Of a stretch of 64,000 nucleotides of DNA, positions 1 to 9,663 are shown in pieces. Within the stretch, counting starts at the first letter, position 1, and every line of letters begins with the position of its first letter. Under the pieces are notes generated by a model that made no database searches, was not told the DNA's origin, and saw only the letters and a program-made list of their open reading frames with translations. The position numbers were made by a program, and so were the translations under genes. Source of the DNA: Edaphovirga cremea (GTDB lineage Bacteria > Pseudomonadota > Gammaproteobacteria > Enterobacterales > Enterobacteriaceae); contig NZ_QOVA01000008.1 in the NCBI RefSeq assembly GCF_003332275.1, forward strand, positions 158,131 through 222,130, in the 5' to 3' direction.

Positions 1-1
1 G

Positions 2-727
2 ACAAAATCTGTAGCCGGTTTCGAAAACTGGTTAATCAAGTTTCCGGCTCGACAAGAGCATCCGGAAGTTTGTGCGATCGAGGCTGTATATGCGCAATGC
101 TTGCGGGACTGCAATATCCAAACCCCAGACACGCAATATTTTAGTTTGCCCAACGGGCAGGCAGCATTCGCCACAAAACGTTTCGATCGACATAGGGGTA
201 TGAGGGTTCCCATGCAAAGCCTCGCGGCTTTCACCAGCGCGGATTACCAGTCTCCTGGGGCTCTCGATTACAGCAATTTTTTGCGCGCGACACAGATGTG
301 TACTAACGACGTGCGTGAGAAGTCACTGGCATTTGAACGGATCGTCTTTAACATCGCTTTCAACAACCGCGACGATCACCCCAAAAATTTCTCGTACCTC
401 ATGTCATCTGCTGGCCAATGGAAACTGGCACCAGCCTACGACGTTACCTATTGTGAAGGCCCTGGGGGCTATCATCAGATGGACGTGATGGGGGAAGCGC
501 TGGAAATCAGACGAAAACACATCATGTCCCTAGGGGAAGAGGAGACGGAACTTACAGTTCAACAGATAGCCTCCATCATTGAGAGAATCTGCGATGTCGC
601 CGCCAGCTTTTCATTAAAGGCGGAAGGGATGTTCCGAAAGCAGATCTCAGGTGCAACACTCCGTACTATTCAGGAACGTATCGACACCAACATCAAAGGG
701 CTTATTGCAAAAAATCAGATGAGGTAA
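2..727 (+). CDS. HipA-like serine/threonine kinase, C-terminal part (5' end outside window)
   Basis: The reading frame is open from base 2, so the N-terminus lies before the window; about 241 residues are visible. The sequence WLIKFP near the start, the segment FATKRFDRHRG, the catalytic-loop motif NRDDHPKNF and the metal-binding YDVTY are typical of HipA-type kinases, in which the Asp and Asn of the loop and the Asp of YDVTY hold Mg-ATP. HipA toxins phosphorylate glutamyl-tRNA synthetase (E. coli) and are normally paired with a HipB antitoxin encoded just upstream; that gene would be outside the window. It is convergent with the AraC-type gene that follows. The family call is firm. Whether it is an active toxin, and which HipA/HipT/YjjJ subtype it is, cannot be decided from this part. 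Confidence 0.85.
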   Translation, partial: TKSVAGFENWLIKFPARQEHPEVCAIEAVYAQCLRDCNIQTPDTQYFSLPNGQAAFATKRFDRHRGMRVPMQSLAAFTSADYQSPGALDYSNFLRATQMCTNDVREKSLAFERIVFNIAFNNRDDHPKNFSYLMSSAGQWKLAPAYDVTYCEGPGGYHQMDVMGEALEIRRKHIMSLGEEETELTVQQIASIIERICDVAASFSLKAEGMFRKQISGATLRTIQERIDTNIKGLIAKNQMR

Positions 728-747
728 TTTTGGTCCCGATAACCCAA

Positions 748-1716
748 TCAGAAAATATGCCCGAACATTTTTACATCTGATTCATGCGGAGTACGGCTCT
801 CCACTGGCTGGCTCTCGTCAGCCTGAAAAATTTGAGTGATGGCCAAAGAGCGGAATTTTTTAGGACTCACACCCACGTGCTTGCGGAAGAAACGGGTGAA
901 GTAGGCTTCATCAACAAACCCCAATGACGCTGCGAGCTGCTTGATGGTTTTTGAGGTATAGACCAATTCCCGCTGCGCTTCCTGAATGACCCGCATATTG
1001 ATCACGTCAAGGCTCGAAATCCCCAGAGCCAAACGGCACAGTCGCGACAGATGTCCCGGTGTCATTCCCATCTCGTTGGCGTAGTCATCAATAGAGAGCC
1101 GCATCCTGAATTTCTGCTCAACGATTTTCAGAAATTTATCGATCTGTTCTGCCTTGCGGGAAAACAACGCTTGCTGGTTGGCCTTGGGTAAAATATCGCT
1201 GAGGCGCAGTATCTGGATAAAAAGTGCCGATACCAACGACATACACATCGCGGTCTGGCCCAGCGCAGGCATCGATAATTCTTGTTCAATGGCCATGTAC
1301 AACTGCAAAACGCGCTCATCGTTATGCCCATTTCTATTGAGCGGCGTGATGCGCGGTTCGTGGATCAGCGGCAACAGATTAGGGATCAGCAAATGAATCA
1401 TCGATTCCAATGCCTTCTGCGAAATGGTTACCGTCAGACCTTCGGTGTCTGACGTGTAGTGCAGGCTATGGACAGTTTGTGCCGGGATCAGAATCAGACA
1501 AGGGGAGACGGCGGTCTGCTTGGAATAATTAAGCAGCACATCTACGCTGCCGCGCTGCAAGAACAGAACCTGGATAAGATTTTCGTGGACGTGGGGATGA
1601 ATTTTCCAGTTATGTATTTTGGATCGCTCGGAAATCCATTCAAGATTGAAAAAATTATCCCAGCTTAGTTCAGACGGCTCACCATATAGTGCATACGTCG
1701 GTATCGTCGTAGTCAT
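748..1716 (-). CDS. AraC-family transcriptional regulator with N-terminal cupin-type sensor domain
   Basis: The 322-residue protein has the AraC layout: an N-terminal ligand-binding half (about 1-190, with the cupin-like HPHVHENLIQVLF segment) and a C-terminal double helix-turn-helix (about 200-300). The latter shows RLSIDDYANEMGMTPGHLSR and the family signature ending AYFTRFFRKHVGVSPKKFR. The overall pattern resembles regulators of aromatic-acid catabolism (HpaA/PobR type). It is transcribed away from the CoA-transferase side of the cluster end, on the same strand as the CoA-transferase, MFS and dehydrogenase genes, and is separated from them by a strong terminator. By position it is the likely regulator of the acyl-CoA block, responding to its organic acid. 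E. coli has an AraC-type gene (ydiP) beside ydiO, but I do not claim orthology. A Shine-Dalgarno-like GGGAGAA precedes the ATG. Confidence 0.85.
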   Translation of the reverse strand: MTTTIPTYALYGEPSELSWDNFFNLEWISERSKIHNWKIHPHVHENLIQVLFLQRGSVDVLLNYSKQTAVSPCLILIPAQTVHSLHYTSDTEGLTVTISQKALESMIHLLIPNLLPLIHEPRITPLNRNGHNDERVLQLYMAIEQELSMPALGQTAMCMSLVSALFIQILRLSDILPKANQQALFSRKAEQIDKFLKIVEQKFRMRLSIDDYANEMGMTPGHLSRLCRLALGISSLDVINMRVIQEAQRELVYTSKTIKQLAASLGFVDEAYFTRFFRKHVGVSPKKFRSLAITQIFQADESQPVESRTPHESDVKMFGHIF

Positions 1717-1948
1717 GGCATTTCTCCCTTTTTCTCTGTCCGAGCGTTCGGTTAATTATCATTGAATACAGGTAGGAGATAGTAATTCGTTTTATTTCAA
1801 CTTATTAAGCCCCATCAAAACTCGCAGCCCAGGTTACGCGTGGAACACGTCATGCTATAAAATTTTACGGTCTACAGGTGTTACGGAGGTCACCCTCCCA
1901 AGTATCACTTACTATTAATAAGAAAAGGTTGATAGAAAGAACTGGTTG

Positions 1949-1984
1949 AAAAATTCATCGCCCTACTTACAAAGTAGGGCGATG
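1949..1984 (-). terminator. Intrinsic terminator after the CoA-transferase gene
   Basis: A perfect 13-bp stem (1956-1968 with 1972-1984) with a 3-nt loop is followed on the minus strand by a run of five T. It sits 11 bases past the end of the CoA-transferase gene and separates that gene from the AraC-type regulator. Confidence 0.9.
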
Positions 1985-1994
1985 AGGCCATTTA

Positions 1995-3206
1995 TTATGA
2001 AATAACGACAGCACCTTCTTCTCTAAGGAGGTCAATATCTGCTTGCGAATACCCGTATTCAAGAAGGATATCCTGCGAATGGTAACCAAGTTTACGTGAA
2101 GGAATAATGCGGGCTTCCCCCATGCTTTTGATGTTTACCGGTGGCGTGGTCATGATGCGTTTATTGCCGGTAGGATATTCAACCCAGCGCAGACAATCAT
2201 TGGCCCAGGCTTGTTCATCCTGCAGAATTTCATCCGGTGTGTAACCTTTCTCATGAGCAAAGTCATTGGCTTTAAGCAGGGCGGTGATTTCGGCCAACGT
2301 CTTTTTCGCCACCTGCTGGCTGATGATCTCAATGATTTCGCTGTTCTTGCCATGCAGGTTCACATCGCCGATACGGCAATAATCCGGATTATCGTGCAGA
2401 TCTTCTCTTTCAAGCAGCGTCATGAATTTATTGAAGTAGCGATCGTATTCAGGAATACAGATAACCATCCAGCGGTCGTCTTTGGTCTTATAGGTGTTGT
2501 TGAACGGGTTGGCGACTTCTTTGCGTGATTTGGGGTAAACGTTGCCATATTGCGAAGAGGTGACGGCAATACTCATCATAAACAGCGCGGTGTGGTGCAA
2601 ACTCACCGTCACTTTATCGCCTTTGCCGGTTTTCTGACGGGAGACCAGTGCAGCACAGATACCCGCAGCCAGGCACATCGACGCCTGGAAATCACCGAAT
2701 CCGTTGACAGAGTTAATAGGCGTTTCACCGCGTTCGTTGGTGGAGCCCAAAATACCGCCGCGACACACATAGGCAGTGGCATCGAAACCGGCAGTATCTT
2801 TCTCCGGCCCATTTTCACCGTAGCCCAAAATTTGCGCAAAAATAATCTGCGGAAAACGCAGGCTCAATTCTTCATACGAGAAACCCAATCTTTTCAGCGC
2901 ATTGGTTCGATAGTTGGTGACGATAACGTCAGCCGTTGCCAGCAGTTCATAGGCGACACTTTTGGCTTTTTCATTTTTCAGATTAAGGCAGAGGAAACGT
3001 TTGTTGGCGTTGGCAATATCAAACGCCGGATTTTCCTCATCACTGTACGGCATGTTGAATACTGAGGCTTGCGTACGCCCGGGATCGCCGGCGGGTGGCT
3101 CAATTTTAATGACGTCTGCGCCCCAATCCCCCAGGATCCGGGGAACGGTTGGCGCAGCAAGAAACGAAGTCAGGTCAATGATCTTGATGCCTTCCAGTGG
3201 TCGCAT
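1995..3206 (-). CDS. Family III (CaiB/FldA-type) CoA-transferase
   Basis: This 403-residue protein starts RPLEGIKIIDLT and has GADVIKIEPPAGDPGR, the hallmark N-terminus of formyl-CoA-transferase-like (family III) enzymes. These move CoA between carboxylic acids through a catalytic Asp, probably the Asp in AGFDATAY. From memory, motifs such as ENPAFDIANANKR, GKGDKVTVSL, EQAWANDCL and YPTGNKR match clostridial FldA (cinnamoyl-CoA:phenyllactate) and HadA (2-hydroxyisocaproate) transferases better than CaiB of carnitine metabolism. It heads away from the ydi genes and probably forms a minus-strand operon with the MFS and acyl-CoA dehydrogenase genes. I infer that it activates a (possibly aryl- or branched) 2-enoate or 2-hydroxy acid. 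Substrate is unknown; no FldBC/HadBC dehydratase genes are in the window. Confidence 0.85.
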   Translation of the reverse strand: MRPLEGIKIIDLTSFLAAPTVPRILGDWGADVIKIEPPAGDPGRTQASVFNMPYSDEENPAFDIANANKRFLCLNLKNEKAKSVAYELLATADVIVTNYRTNALKRLGFSYEELSLRFPQIIFAQILGYGENGPEKDTAGFDATAYVCRGGILGSTNERGETPINSVNGFGDFQASMCLAAGICAALVSRQKTGKGDKVTVSLHHTALFMMSIAVTSSQYGNVYPKSRKEVANPFNNTYKTKDDRWMVICIPEYDRYFNKFMTLLEREDLHDNPDYCRIGDVNLHGKNSEIIEIISQQVAKKTLAEITALLKANDFAHEKGYTPDEILQDEQAWANDCLRWVEYPTGNKRIMTTPPVNIKSMGEARIIPSRKLGYHSQDILLEYGYSQADIDLLREEGAVVIS

Positions 3207-3436
3207 TGAATCTACTCCTTACAATGATTAAACACCTGAGCTGACCACGCCCTGTCGCATCCAGTCTTGACACTACAAAGGTGGGTCAGAGAGGTAGTTG
3301 AAGTATAGAATTGTCTGATTCGCTTAAAACACCGACAAACCGAGCCAGTAAATGGACAAATCGAACCTGTCAGCAGAATTGAGGACAGTCATCGCATTTT
3401 TGTGGCCCGGTCTATCGGGTTCCCGGCTAACCGACG

Positions 3437-4741
3437 TTATGAACTTGCTGTCACACCACCAGAGTGCCGCTCTTCCCGCCGCTCTACTGGCCGTATTCGG
3501 GTCATCAGCATAATGGCCGCACCGATAATGGCCATGGTCGCTCCCAGATACAGTGCGTATTCATATTTACCTGATATATCAATAATCAAGCCTGAGAACA
3601 CCGGGGAGAGGATCCCTGCGGCGGTACCAAAGAATCCATTCAGACCCACAATGATTCCGGTATTTTTCTGCGAGAAAACCATGGGAATGGAGAAGTGCGA
3701 AGCCATGGTTAAACACAAGAAGAAGTTGGAAGCGGAGATCAGACCGGTTGCCGTCCACAAGCTGCTTGCGCGGGTTCCCAGAACCAGGAACACGCCAGCG
3801 AGGAGCAGGCCGATCAGTGGGCACAATTTACGACCCGCGTTTTCACCAAACATTTTGGCTGCTTTATCGGCGATCAATCCGCCCAGAGGGTAAGCGAATA
3901 TTGCCACCAGATACGGCATCATCGAGTAAATGGCACTCTGTTTGAGATCGATACCGCGACCCATCGCGAAATAGGTGGGTAGCCAGGTCATGAACAGGAA
4001 GAACAGATAGTTTGTGCAGAAATAGCACATTGCACATCCCCAGACGGAAGGGGTAGTGAAGATATCTTTTTTCGACAGAACAGGTGCCGTTGAGACCGGG
4101 CTCTGCGCCGTTTTCCCCTGACCGGCCTGGATATAGGCCAATTCAGCCGCACTGATATTGGGATCAAGTGCCGGACTGTTTTTGCCCAAACGCCACCAGA
4201 GCAGACACCAGATGGGACCCAGCACCGAGAAAGAGTAAAACACGGTGCGCCAGCCCCACATCTGGATAATCCAGGCGGCGATTAACATGGAGGCCGCAAT
4301 CCCTGCCGGACAACCAATCTGCAAAAGCCCCGTCGCCTTGCCGGATTCGCTTTTCGGCACCCAGTTCGCCAGCAGTGAGAAGTTTGCGGGCACCAGTAAT
4401 CCCTGGCCGATCCCGACAAAAATACGCACCAGCATCATTAAACCGAGGGTCTCGCCGAAAGGGGTGAGGAAGGTGAAGAAGGCCCACCAGAGGGTACCGG
4501 TGACCAGCACAATACCGCCACCGAAGCGGTCTGCCAGCGCACCTGCGGGCAGCATGGTCACTGCGTAGCCGATGAAAAATGCGGTGGAGACCCAACCAAA
4601 TTGGGTAGCGGTCCAGCCATACTCGGCCATGAGTGCCGGTCCGCACATTGACATACCGGTTCTGGCCACGAACATAACGAAATAGTCAATAATCAGCAGT
4701 ACGGCAATGCCCCAGCGTCTATTACCAATCGATGTACTCAT
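3437..4741 (-). CDS. MFS transporter, anion:cation symporter (ACS) type
   Basis: The 434-residue membrane protein has about 12 hydrophobic segments. The loop 2/3 motif GALADRFGG and the segment WGWRTVFYSFSVLGP are typical of the ACS family, which takes up organic anions such as hexuronates, glucarate and aromatic acids with protons. It lies between the CoA-transferase and the dehydrogenase genes on the same strand, so its cargo is probably the acid that the CoA-transferase activates. A hairpin with a T-rich tail separates it from the upstream dehydrogenase gene and may reduce its expression. The family call is secure. The substrate is inferred only from context. Confidence 0.87.
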   Translation of the reverse strand: MSTSIGNRRWGIAVLLIIDYFVMFVARTGMSMCGPALMAEYGWTATQFGWVSTAFFIGYAVTMLPAGALADRFGGGIVLVTGTLWWAFFTFLTPFGETLGLMMLVRIFVGIGQGLLVPANFSLLANWVPKSESGKATGLLQIGCPAGIAASMLIAAWIIQMWGWRTVFYSFSVLGPIWCLLWWRLGKNSPALDPNISAAELAYIQAGQGKTAQSPVSTAPVLSKKDIFTTPSVWGCAMCYFCTNYLFFLFMTWLPTYFAMGRGIDLKQSAIYSMMPYLVAIFAYPLGGLIADKAAKMFGENAGRKLCPLIGLLLAGVFLVLGTRASSLWTATGLISASNFFLCLTMASHFSIPMVFSQKNTGIIVGLNGFFGTAAGILSPVFSGLIIDISGKYEYALYLGATMAIIGAAIMLMTRIRPVERREERHSGGVTASS

Positions 4742-4789
4742 TTGTGGCTCCCCGTTTGTTCAAAACGGAAAAGTTAACAACGGATAAGT

Positions 4790-4830
4790 AAAAACAGAAA
4801 AGGCTACACCTTAGTGAGAGAGATGTAGCC
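4790..4830 (-). terminator. Hairpin with T-rich tail between dehydrogenase and MFS genes (possible attenuator)
   Basis: A 7-bp perfect stem (4802-4808 with 4824-4830) is followed on the minus strand by TTTTCTGTTTTT. It lies in the 124-bp gap between two same-strand genes, so it may terminate a fraction of transcripts. Confidence 0.6.
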
Positions 4831-4865
4831 GTTGCAGTCTGTAGGTTCATGTGGACACGTACGCG

Positions 4866-6032
4866 TTATTTAATATCGCCACCACAGGCAATCAGTGGGC
4901 GGGCGATAGTCAAACGTTGTACGGTGCGTGGACCCTCTTCGAACCATAATGCGCGGGCGTCGCGGTACATTCTTTCTACCGGGCCATACGGGTTATCTTC
5001 GAAGTAGCCGATACCGCCGAAGATCTCCAGGCAACCATCGGAGACGGTACGAACCGTGTCGATGCCGTGCAATTTGCACATTGCGGAGACCATTTCGATA
5101 TCTTCCCCGCGGTCAAACTTGCGGGCGCAATCTGTCAGCATGGTACGCAGGGCGTGTACCTGGGTTCCCATGTCGGCGAGAGTCTGCTGAATAGCCTGAC
5201 GCGCAACCAGTGGTTTGCCGAAAGTAACGCGATCTTTCGCTCTGGCAATCGCCAACTCAAGGAAGCGTTGTGACATACCCAGACAGGTGACGGCAATCAT
5301 GGCGCGGGAGTGGGCGAGGGCATCCATAAAGATATCCAGACCGTCGCCTTCTTTACCCATAATGTTATGCGCAGGCACTTCCAGGTTTTCAAAACGCAGA
5401 TAAGCATGACCTGCGCCGCGGCAACCCATCATGTGTGGCATTGGGTCGATGTAATAACCCGGCGATTTGGTTTCAATCAGGAACGCCGTCAAGCCGCCTT
5501 TCTTGCGTTTTGTTTCGTCAGTCACGGCAATCACGTAGCTGGCATCGGAGATATCCGTGTGCGAGATCAGTGTCTTGGTGCCGTTCAGTACATAATGGTC
5601 GCCTTTCTTCACGGCGGTGGTGCGAATATCGGCACCAGAACCGCAGTCTGCTTCCGTCAACGCGAAGTTAATATAGAAATCTTTGTTGGCCAGCAGCGGT
5701 AACCATTTTGCTTTCAGATCTTCTGGGCCATGGTCGCGCAGGATGCGCCAGTTAAGGCCGTTGGCGTGGTGCAGGTTCATACGCATACCGCCAGGGCCGC
5801 GGCAGAACTCTTCCATCACAGAAAAGAATTGTTCGCAGTTGAGGCCCAAACCACCATATTCTTCAGGGATTGCTAAACGGAATAGATCGTTTTTACGGCA
5901 GACATCATAATAGGCGTCTGGAAATACGTTAGTTCTTTCAACTTCGAGTTGTAATTCTTCGAGTTCGGTTTCGGTAACGTTGCGGACTTTCATCTTTAAC
6001 GCAGCAAGTTCTTTCGCTGATAATATGGCCAT
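4866..6032 (-). CDS. Acyl-CoA dehydrogenase family flavoprotein
   Basis: A 388-residue protein of normal length for FAD acyl-CoA dehydrogenases. It contains ALTEADCGSGADIR (the FAD/substrate signature ALTEP-GSD in altered form), NGTKTLISH, RVTFGKPL, the helix GIGYFEDNPYGPVERMYRDAR and a C-terminal FEEGPRTVQRL, where the catalytic Glu of the family (YEGT-type) is expected. It is the first gene of the minus-strand group with the MFS and CoA-transferase genes, and is divergent from ydiO. Because YdiQR-type electron transfer flavoproteins are encoded opposite, it may work as an enoyl-CoA reductase under anaerobic conditions rather than as a dehydrogenase. That direction is inference. It is clearly not a duplicate of YdiO: the two share only family features. 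Confidence 0.85.
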   Translation of the reverse strand: MAILSAKELAALKMKVRNVTETELEELQLEVERTNVFPDAYYDVCRKNDLFRLAIPEEYGGLGLNCEQFFSVMEEFCRGPGGMRMNLHHANGLNWRILRDHGPEDLKAKWLPLLANKDFYINFALTEADCGSGADIRTTAVKKGDHYVLNGTKTLISHTDISDASYVIAVTDETKRKKGGLTAFLIETKSPGYYIDPMPHMMGCRGAGHAYLRFENLEVPAHNIMGKEGDGLDIFMDALAHSRAMIAVTCLGMSQRFLELAIARAKDRVTFGKPLVARQAIQQTLADMGTQVHALRTMLTDCARKFDRGEDIEMVSAMCKLHGIDTVRTVSDGCLEIFGGIGYFEDNPYGPVERMYRDARALWFEEGPRTVQRLTIARPLIACGGDIK

Positions 6033-6695
6033 GTTTAACCTCTATATTGATCTCGGTTTTAAATCCATTAAATTGAGGTGTGGTGCAATTCGCAGTGAGT
6101 ATAGGCTCGTCATTGACAGATAAAGAATTGACATATTAAGCAAATAGAAGGACAAATCGTGCAAAGGTGACGTTAAGTGATCTGTACGGCTTTTAATTCA
6201 AATGTTGAAAACTTCCCCGTAAAAACGTGATGAGTTCGAATTATCCTCTTTTTTAGCGTAATGCGACAGAGATCAACTTTTTCATACTTGCGTCAATGAT
6301 GTGTGTTATGTGATTGAAATTTAAGTAATTTAATTGATTTATTTGCTGTTTTCAAATACACGTAATAATGGCCAGATAAATAAAAGCAGGCCGGTTTTAA
6401 CCGGGTGTGCGTTTTGTCCTGCTAATGGCTGGAATTGTCAGTGTTGGATTTTTTTCATGGGACATATACTCGCAGCCATATTATTGAGGAGGATATGCAA
6501 AAATAACTCAATGAACCCGCCAGATTAACGAGTAAGCGCGCTGGTTAATTTAATCTGCATGCTTGCCTGTTGCTTCATTGAATATCTTCGCATGTCACTT
6601 TACCACTAATAAAACCAACATCTCGCCATCACCATTGCCATTTATCGAGTGGAGACGTAATGGGCTTCCAAAATAGGCAATAAACAGGGGGTAAC
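6033..6695. promoter_or_regulatory. Divergent control region between the dehydrogenase gene and ydiO
   Basis: This 663-bp AT-rich gap contains no convincing gene and must hold the promoters of both divergent operons. I could not identify a clean FNR or CRP palindrome. At 6484-6506 there is a strong ribosome-binding sequence (GAGGAGG) followed by a three-codon reading frame (Met-Gln-Lys-stop). Just after it two overlapping hairpins are possible: CAGATTAA at 6521-6528 pairs with TTAATCTG at 6550-6557, or ATTAAC at 6524-6529 pairs with GTTAAT at 6544-6549. This could be a leader control element for ydiO, but the evidence is weak. Confidence 0.4.
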
Positions 6696-7844
6696 ATGGA
6701 TTTCAGTTTAACCGAAGAGCAAGAATTACTGCTAGCGAGTATTCGCGAATTAATCACGCGTGATTTTCCCGATGAATATTTCAGATCCTGTGACGAAGCA
6801 CGCAAATTCCCGCGTGAATTTTTCGAAGCACTGGCTGAGAGCGGCATTGGTTTACTCGGCATCCCTGAGGAATTGGGCGGCGTACCTGCAGACATGATGA
6901 CTCAGGTATTGGTGTTGGAAGAGATCGCCCGTATGGGTGCCCCTGCCTACATAATGACTGAAGGCCAATGTATTCATAACATGGAGACCTTTGGCAGCCC
7001 AGAGCAGTTGGCAAAAACCGCAGAAGCCGGGCTGACGGGCATTCCAGCCTATTCGCTGGCCTTCACTGAACCGCAGGCGGGATCGGACAACAATCGCATT
7101 GCCACCACCTATACCCGTAAAAACGGCAAAGTTTATCTCAACGGTCAGAAAACCTTCATCACCGGCGCGAAGGACTTCCCTTACATGCTGGTTCTGGCAC
7201 GTAACCCTGAACCTGAAGATCCCAAACGCTGCTTTACGCTGTGGTGGATCGAACCTACGGCACCGGGCGTCAAGCTCAACAACCTGCACAAAGTGGGTTG
7301 GCACATGGTCAGCAACTGCGAAGTGTTCCTGGACAATGTGGAAGTAGAAGAGAGCGCCATGGTGGGTAAAGAAGGCTTTGGCTTCATCCACATGATGCAA
7401 AACTTCGACATCGAGCGGCTGGTTATCGCTGCGCACTCACTGGGCGTGGCGGAATGTGCTTTTGAAGATGCAGCCAAGTATGCCAATCAACGCGTTCAAT
7501 TCGGTAAAACCATTGGTCAGTTCCAGATGATTCAACTCAAGCTGACCCAAATGGCGATCAAAATTCAGAACATGAAAAACTTTGTCTACAAAGTGGCATG
7601 GGAATGCGACAACGGCCTGCCGATGCGACTCTCCTCGCCAATGTGCAAAATCTATTGTGCGCAGTCAGCCTGCGAAGTTATTGACGATGCCATGCAGATC
7701 CTCGGTGGCCTGGGTTATACCGACGACAGCCGTATTTCGCGCTTCTGGCGTGATACCCGTGTTAACCGTATTGGCGGCGGCACCGACGAAATCATGGTCT
7801 ATATCGCCGGTCGGCAAATCCTCAAACAATACGAAAATAAGTAG
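6696..7844 (+). CDS. ydiO: YdiO, acyl-CoA dehydrogenase/enoyl-CoA reductase of the ydi-fadK pathway
   Basis: The 382-residue protein starts [18 protein letters not shown] and matches my memory of E. coli YdiO almost throughout ([52 protein letters not shown]). It is a CaiA-like FAD acyl-CoA dehydrogenase; the Glu of the catalytic base is expected near the IGGGTDEI region. In E. coli the ydi-fadK genes support anaerobic fatty-acid oxidation, and CaiA relatives reduce enoyl-CoA with electrons from FixAB-type flavoproteins. It begins the plus-strand operon, with a CAGGGGG ribosome-binding site, and lies 8 bp before ydiQ. The physiological direction and substrate are unproven. Confidence 0.92.
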   Translation: MDFSLTEEQELLLASIRELITRDFPDEYFRSCDEARKFPREFFEALAESGIGLLGIPEELGGVPADMMTQVLVLEEIARMGAPAYIMTEGQCIHNMETFGSPEQLAKTAEAGLTGIPAYSLAFTEPQAGSDNNRIATTYTRKNGKVYLNGQKTFITGAKDFPYMLVLARNPEPEDPKRCFTLWWIEPTAPGVKLNNLHKVGWHMVSNCEVFLDNVEVEESAMVGKEGFGFIHMMQNFDIERLVIAAHSLGVAECAFEDAAKYANQRVQFGKTIGQFQMIQLKLTQMAIKIQNMKNFVYKVAWECDNGLPMRLSSPMCKIYCAQSACEVIDDAMQILGGLGYTDDSRISRFWRDTRVNRIGGGTDEIMVYIAGRQILKQYENK

Positions 7845-7852
7845 GGGACACG

Positions 7853-8617
7853 ATGAAAATAATCACTTGCTACAAGTTGGTGCCAGAAGAGCAGGACATT
7901 GTCGTGGCTGGCGATCGCAGCCTCAATTTCGACCGTGCCGAAACAAAAATCAGTCAGTTTGACCTGAACGCGGTAGAAGCGGGCGTGCAGTTGGCGGGCG
8001 AAGGAGGTGAAGTTATCGCCCTGAGTGCCGGCGGCAAAGCGCTGGATAACACCAAAGCGCGCAAAGACATCCTCTCGCGCGGGCCGCAGGCGCTGTATCT
8101 GGTACAGGACGCCCAACTGGAACAGGCGTTGCCGTATCAAACGGCCAGGGCGCTGGCGGCAGCGGCGAGCAAAGTAGAGTTTGATCTCCTGCTGTGCGGC
8201 GAAGGTTCTGGCGATCTCTATGCCCAACAGGTGGGGTTGCTGGTAGGCGAACTGCTGAAGCTCCCTACGTTGAATGCGGTCAGCCGCATTACCGCCATTG
8301 ACGGCGGAGTGTTGGTAGAACGCACCCTGGAAGATGAGATTGAAGTCATCGAAGTACCGCTTCCGGCAGTGCTTTGCGTCACGTCAGACATCAATACACC
8401 GAAGATTCCCACCATGAAGGCGATTCTGGGTGCAGGCAAGAAGCCGGTAACCCTATGGAGCGCGGCGGACGTTGGCTGGGCACCGGTTGCCGAGCAGGTT
8501 CGGCTTGCCAAAGTGTATGCCCCGGAACAGACAGATCGTAAACGGGTGATGATTGAAGGTGATTCACCAGAAGCCATTAGCGCGCTGGCGGAACATCTGC
8601 GCAAAGCGCTGAATTAA
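7853..8617 (+). CDS. ydiQ: YdiQ, electron transfer flavoprotein beta-type subunit
   Basis: The 254-residue protein matches E. coli YdiQ in [49 protein letters not shown] and [19 protein letters not shown]. It is a FixA/EtfB family protein that pairs with YdiR and passes electrons between the acyl-CoA enzyme YdiO and the membrane side (YdiS/YdiT). The family signature for the beta subunit, the region around [20 protein letters not shown], is intact. It lies 8 bp after ydiO and 18 bp before ydiR, in one operon. The protein is cytosolic. Confidence 0.93.
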   Translation: MKIITCYKLVPEEQDIVVAGDRSLNFDRAETKISQFDLNAVEAGVQLAGEGGEVIALSAGGKALDNTKARKDILSRGPQALYLVQDAQLEQALPYQTARALAAAASKVEFDLLLCGEGSGDLYAQQVGLLVGELLKLPTLNAVSRITAIDGGVLVERTLEDEIEVIEVPLPAVLCVTSDINTPKIPTMKAILGAGKKPVTLWSAADVGWAPVAEQVRLAKVYAPEQTDRKRVMIEGDSPEAISALAEHLRKALN

Positions 8618-8635
8618 GCCAGAGGAGAAAACGTA

Positions 8636-9583
8636 ATGAGCAAATTGGCAAACGTATTGGTTTTCAGCGATTTGAAAGATCGCTATGCCGAACTTCTGGC
8701 GGCCGCCACGCAACTAAGTGACAACGTCACTGCGGCGGTATTTGGATCAGATGACGATGTCGCCATGGCGGCACGTCAGGGCGCAAGTTGTGTCTATGCC
8801 TTGGGGGAAAAAGCCTCGCAACCGATGGTTGAAAATTATGCCGAAACCCTCGCGACCATTGTGCGCCAGTGTTCGCCCCAGCCCACATTGTTACTGTTCA
8901 GCGCCACCAAAAGATGCAAGGCGCTGGCGGCCCGACTGAGTGTGTTGCTGGATGTGGCGCTGGTCAACGATGCAACCACGTTAAGTCTGGATGCGGGCGG
9001 TATCTGCGCGCAACACCGGCTTTATGGTGGGTTGGCGTTTGGCAACGAAGTCATGTCGTCGCCATTGGCGATTGTCACCCTGATGCCGGGCGTCTTTGAG
9101 CCGCTGGCAGAAGATCCGCAACGTAAAGCGCAGGTTGTCCAGGCTGACTACGTGACGCCCGCCAACGCGCTGGTGTGCAAGGAGCGTCGCGCCAAACAGG
9201 GCAGCAGTGTCGATCTGAGCAAAGCAAAACGCGTAGTGGGAATTGGGCGCGGCCTGGCTGCCCAGGACGATCTGAAGATGGTACAGGCGCTGGCCGATGT
9301 CCTGGAAGCCGAATTGGGTTGTTCACGCCCCATCGCGGAAGGGGAACATTGGATGGAACGCGAACGCTATATCGGCGTTTCCGGCGTGCTGCTCAAGGCC
9401 GATCTCTACCTTGCGCTGGGGATCTCCGGTCAAATCCAACACATGGTGGGCGGCAACGGCGCACGCACTATCGTGGCGATCAATAAAGATAAAAACGCCC
9501 CGATTTTCCAGTTTGCTGATTATGGCCTGGTGGGTGACATCTACAAGGTGGTTCCTGCGCTGGTTGAGCAACTCAAACGCTAA
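8636..9583 (+). CDS. ydiR: YdiR, electron transfer flavoprotein alpha-type subunit
   Basis: The 315-residue protein is FixB/EtfA-like. Its C-terminal FAD domain carries VGIGRGLAAQDDLKMVQAL, LGCSRPIAEGEHWMERERY, LGISGQIQHMVGGN and AINKDKNAPIF, all in the order seen in E. coli YdiR. The alpha subunit binds FAD and, with YdiQ, forms the electron carrier for YdiO. The N-terminal half (about 1-180) is more variable, as usual. A GAGGAG ribosome-binding site precedes the ATG. An 80-bp gap with a stable hairpin separates it from ydiS, the only sizeable break before ydiT. Confidence 0.93.
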   Translation: MSKLANVLVFSDLKDRYAELLAAATQLSDNVTAAVFGSDDDVAMAARQGASCVYALGEKASQPMVENYAETLATIVRQCSPQPTLLLFSATKRCKALAARLSVLLDVALVNDATTLSLDAGGICAQHRLYGGLAFGNEVMSSPLAIVTLMPGVFEPLAEDPQRKAQVVQADYVTPANALVCKERRAKQGSSVDLSKAKRVVGIGRGLAAQDDLKMVQALADVLEAELGCSRPIAEGEHWMERERYIGVSGVLLKADLYLALGISGQIQHMVGGNGARTIVAINKDKNAPIFQFADYGLVGDIYKVVPALVEQLKR

Positions 9584-9612
9584 GCGTTTTTTTGCAAGCA
9601 TCCGTTAGCAAG

Positions 9613-9645
9613 GGTAGCGACTGACCTACACCGGCAGTCGCTACC
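9613..9645 (+). other. Intra-operon hairpin between ydiR and ydiS
   Basis: An 11-bp perfect stem (9613-9623 with 9635-9645) and an 11-nt loop lie in the ydiR-ydiS gap. There is no T-run after it, so it is more likely an mRNA processing or stability element than a terminator. Confidence 0.6.
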
Positions 9646-9663
9646 GCTCCCGAGGTAAACAAT

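Noticed and set aside
1995..3206. caiB as the name of the CoA-transferase
   Set aside because: The motifs fit FldA/HadA-type enzymes better, and no caiT, caiD or caiE lies nearby.
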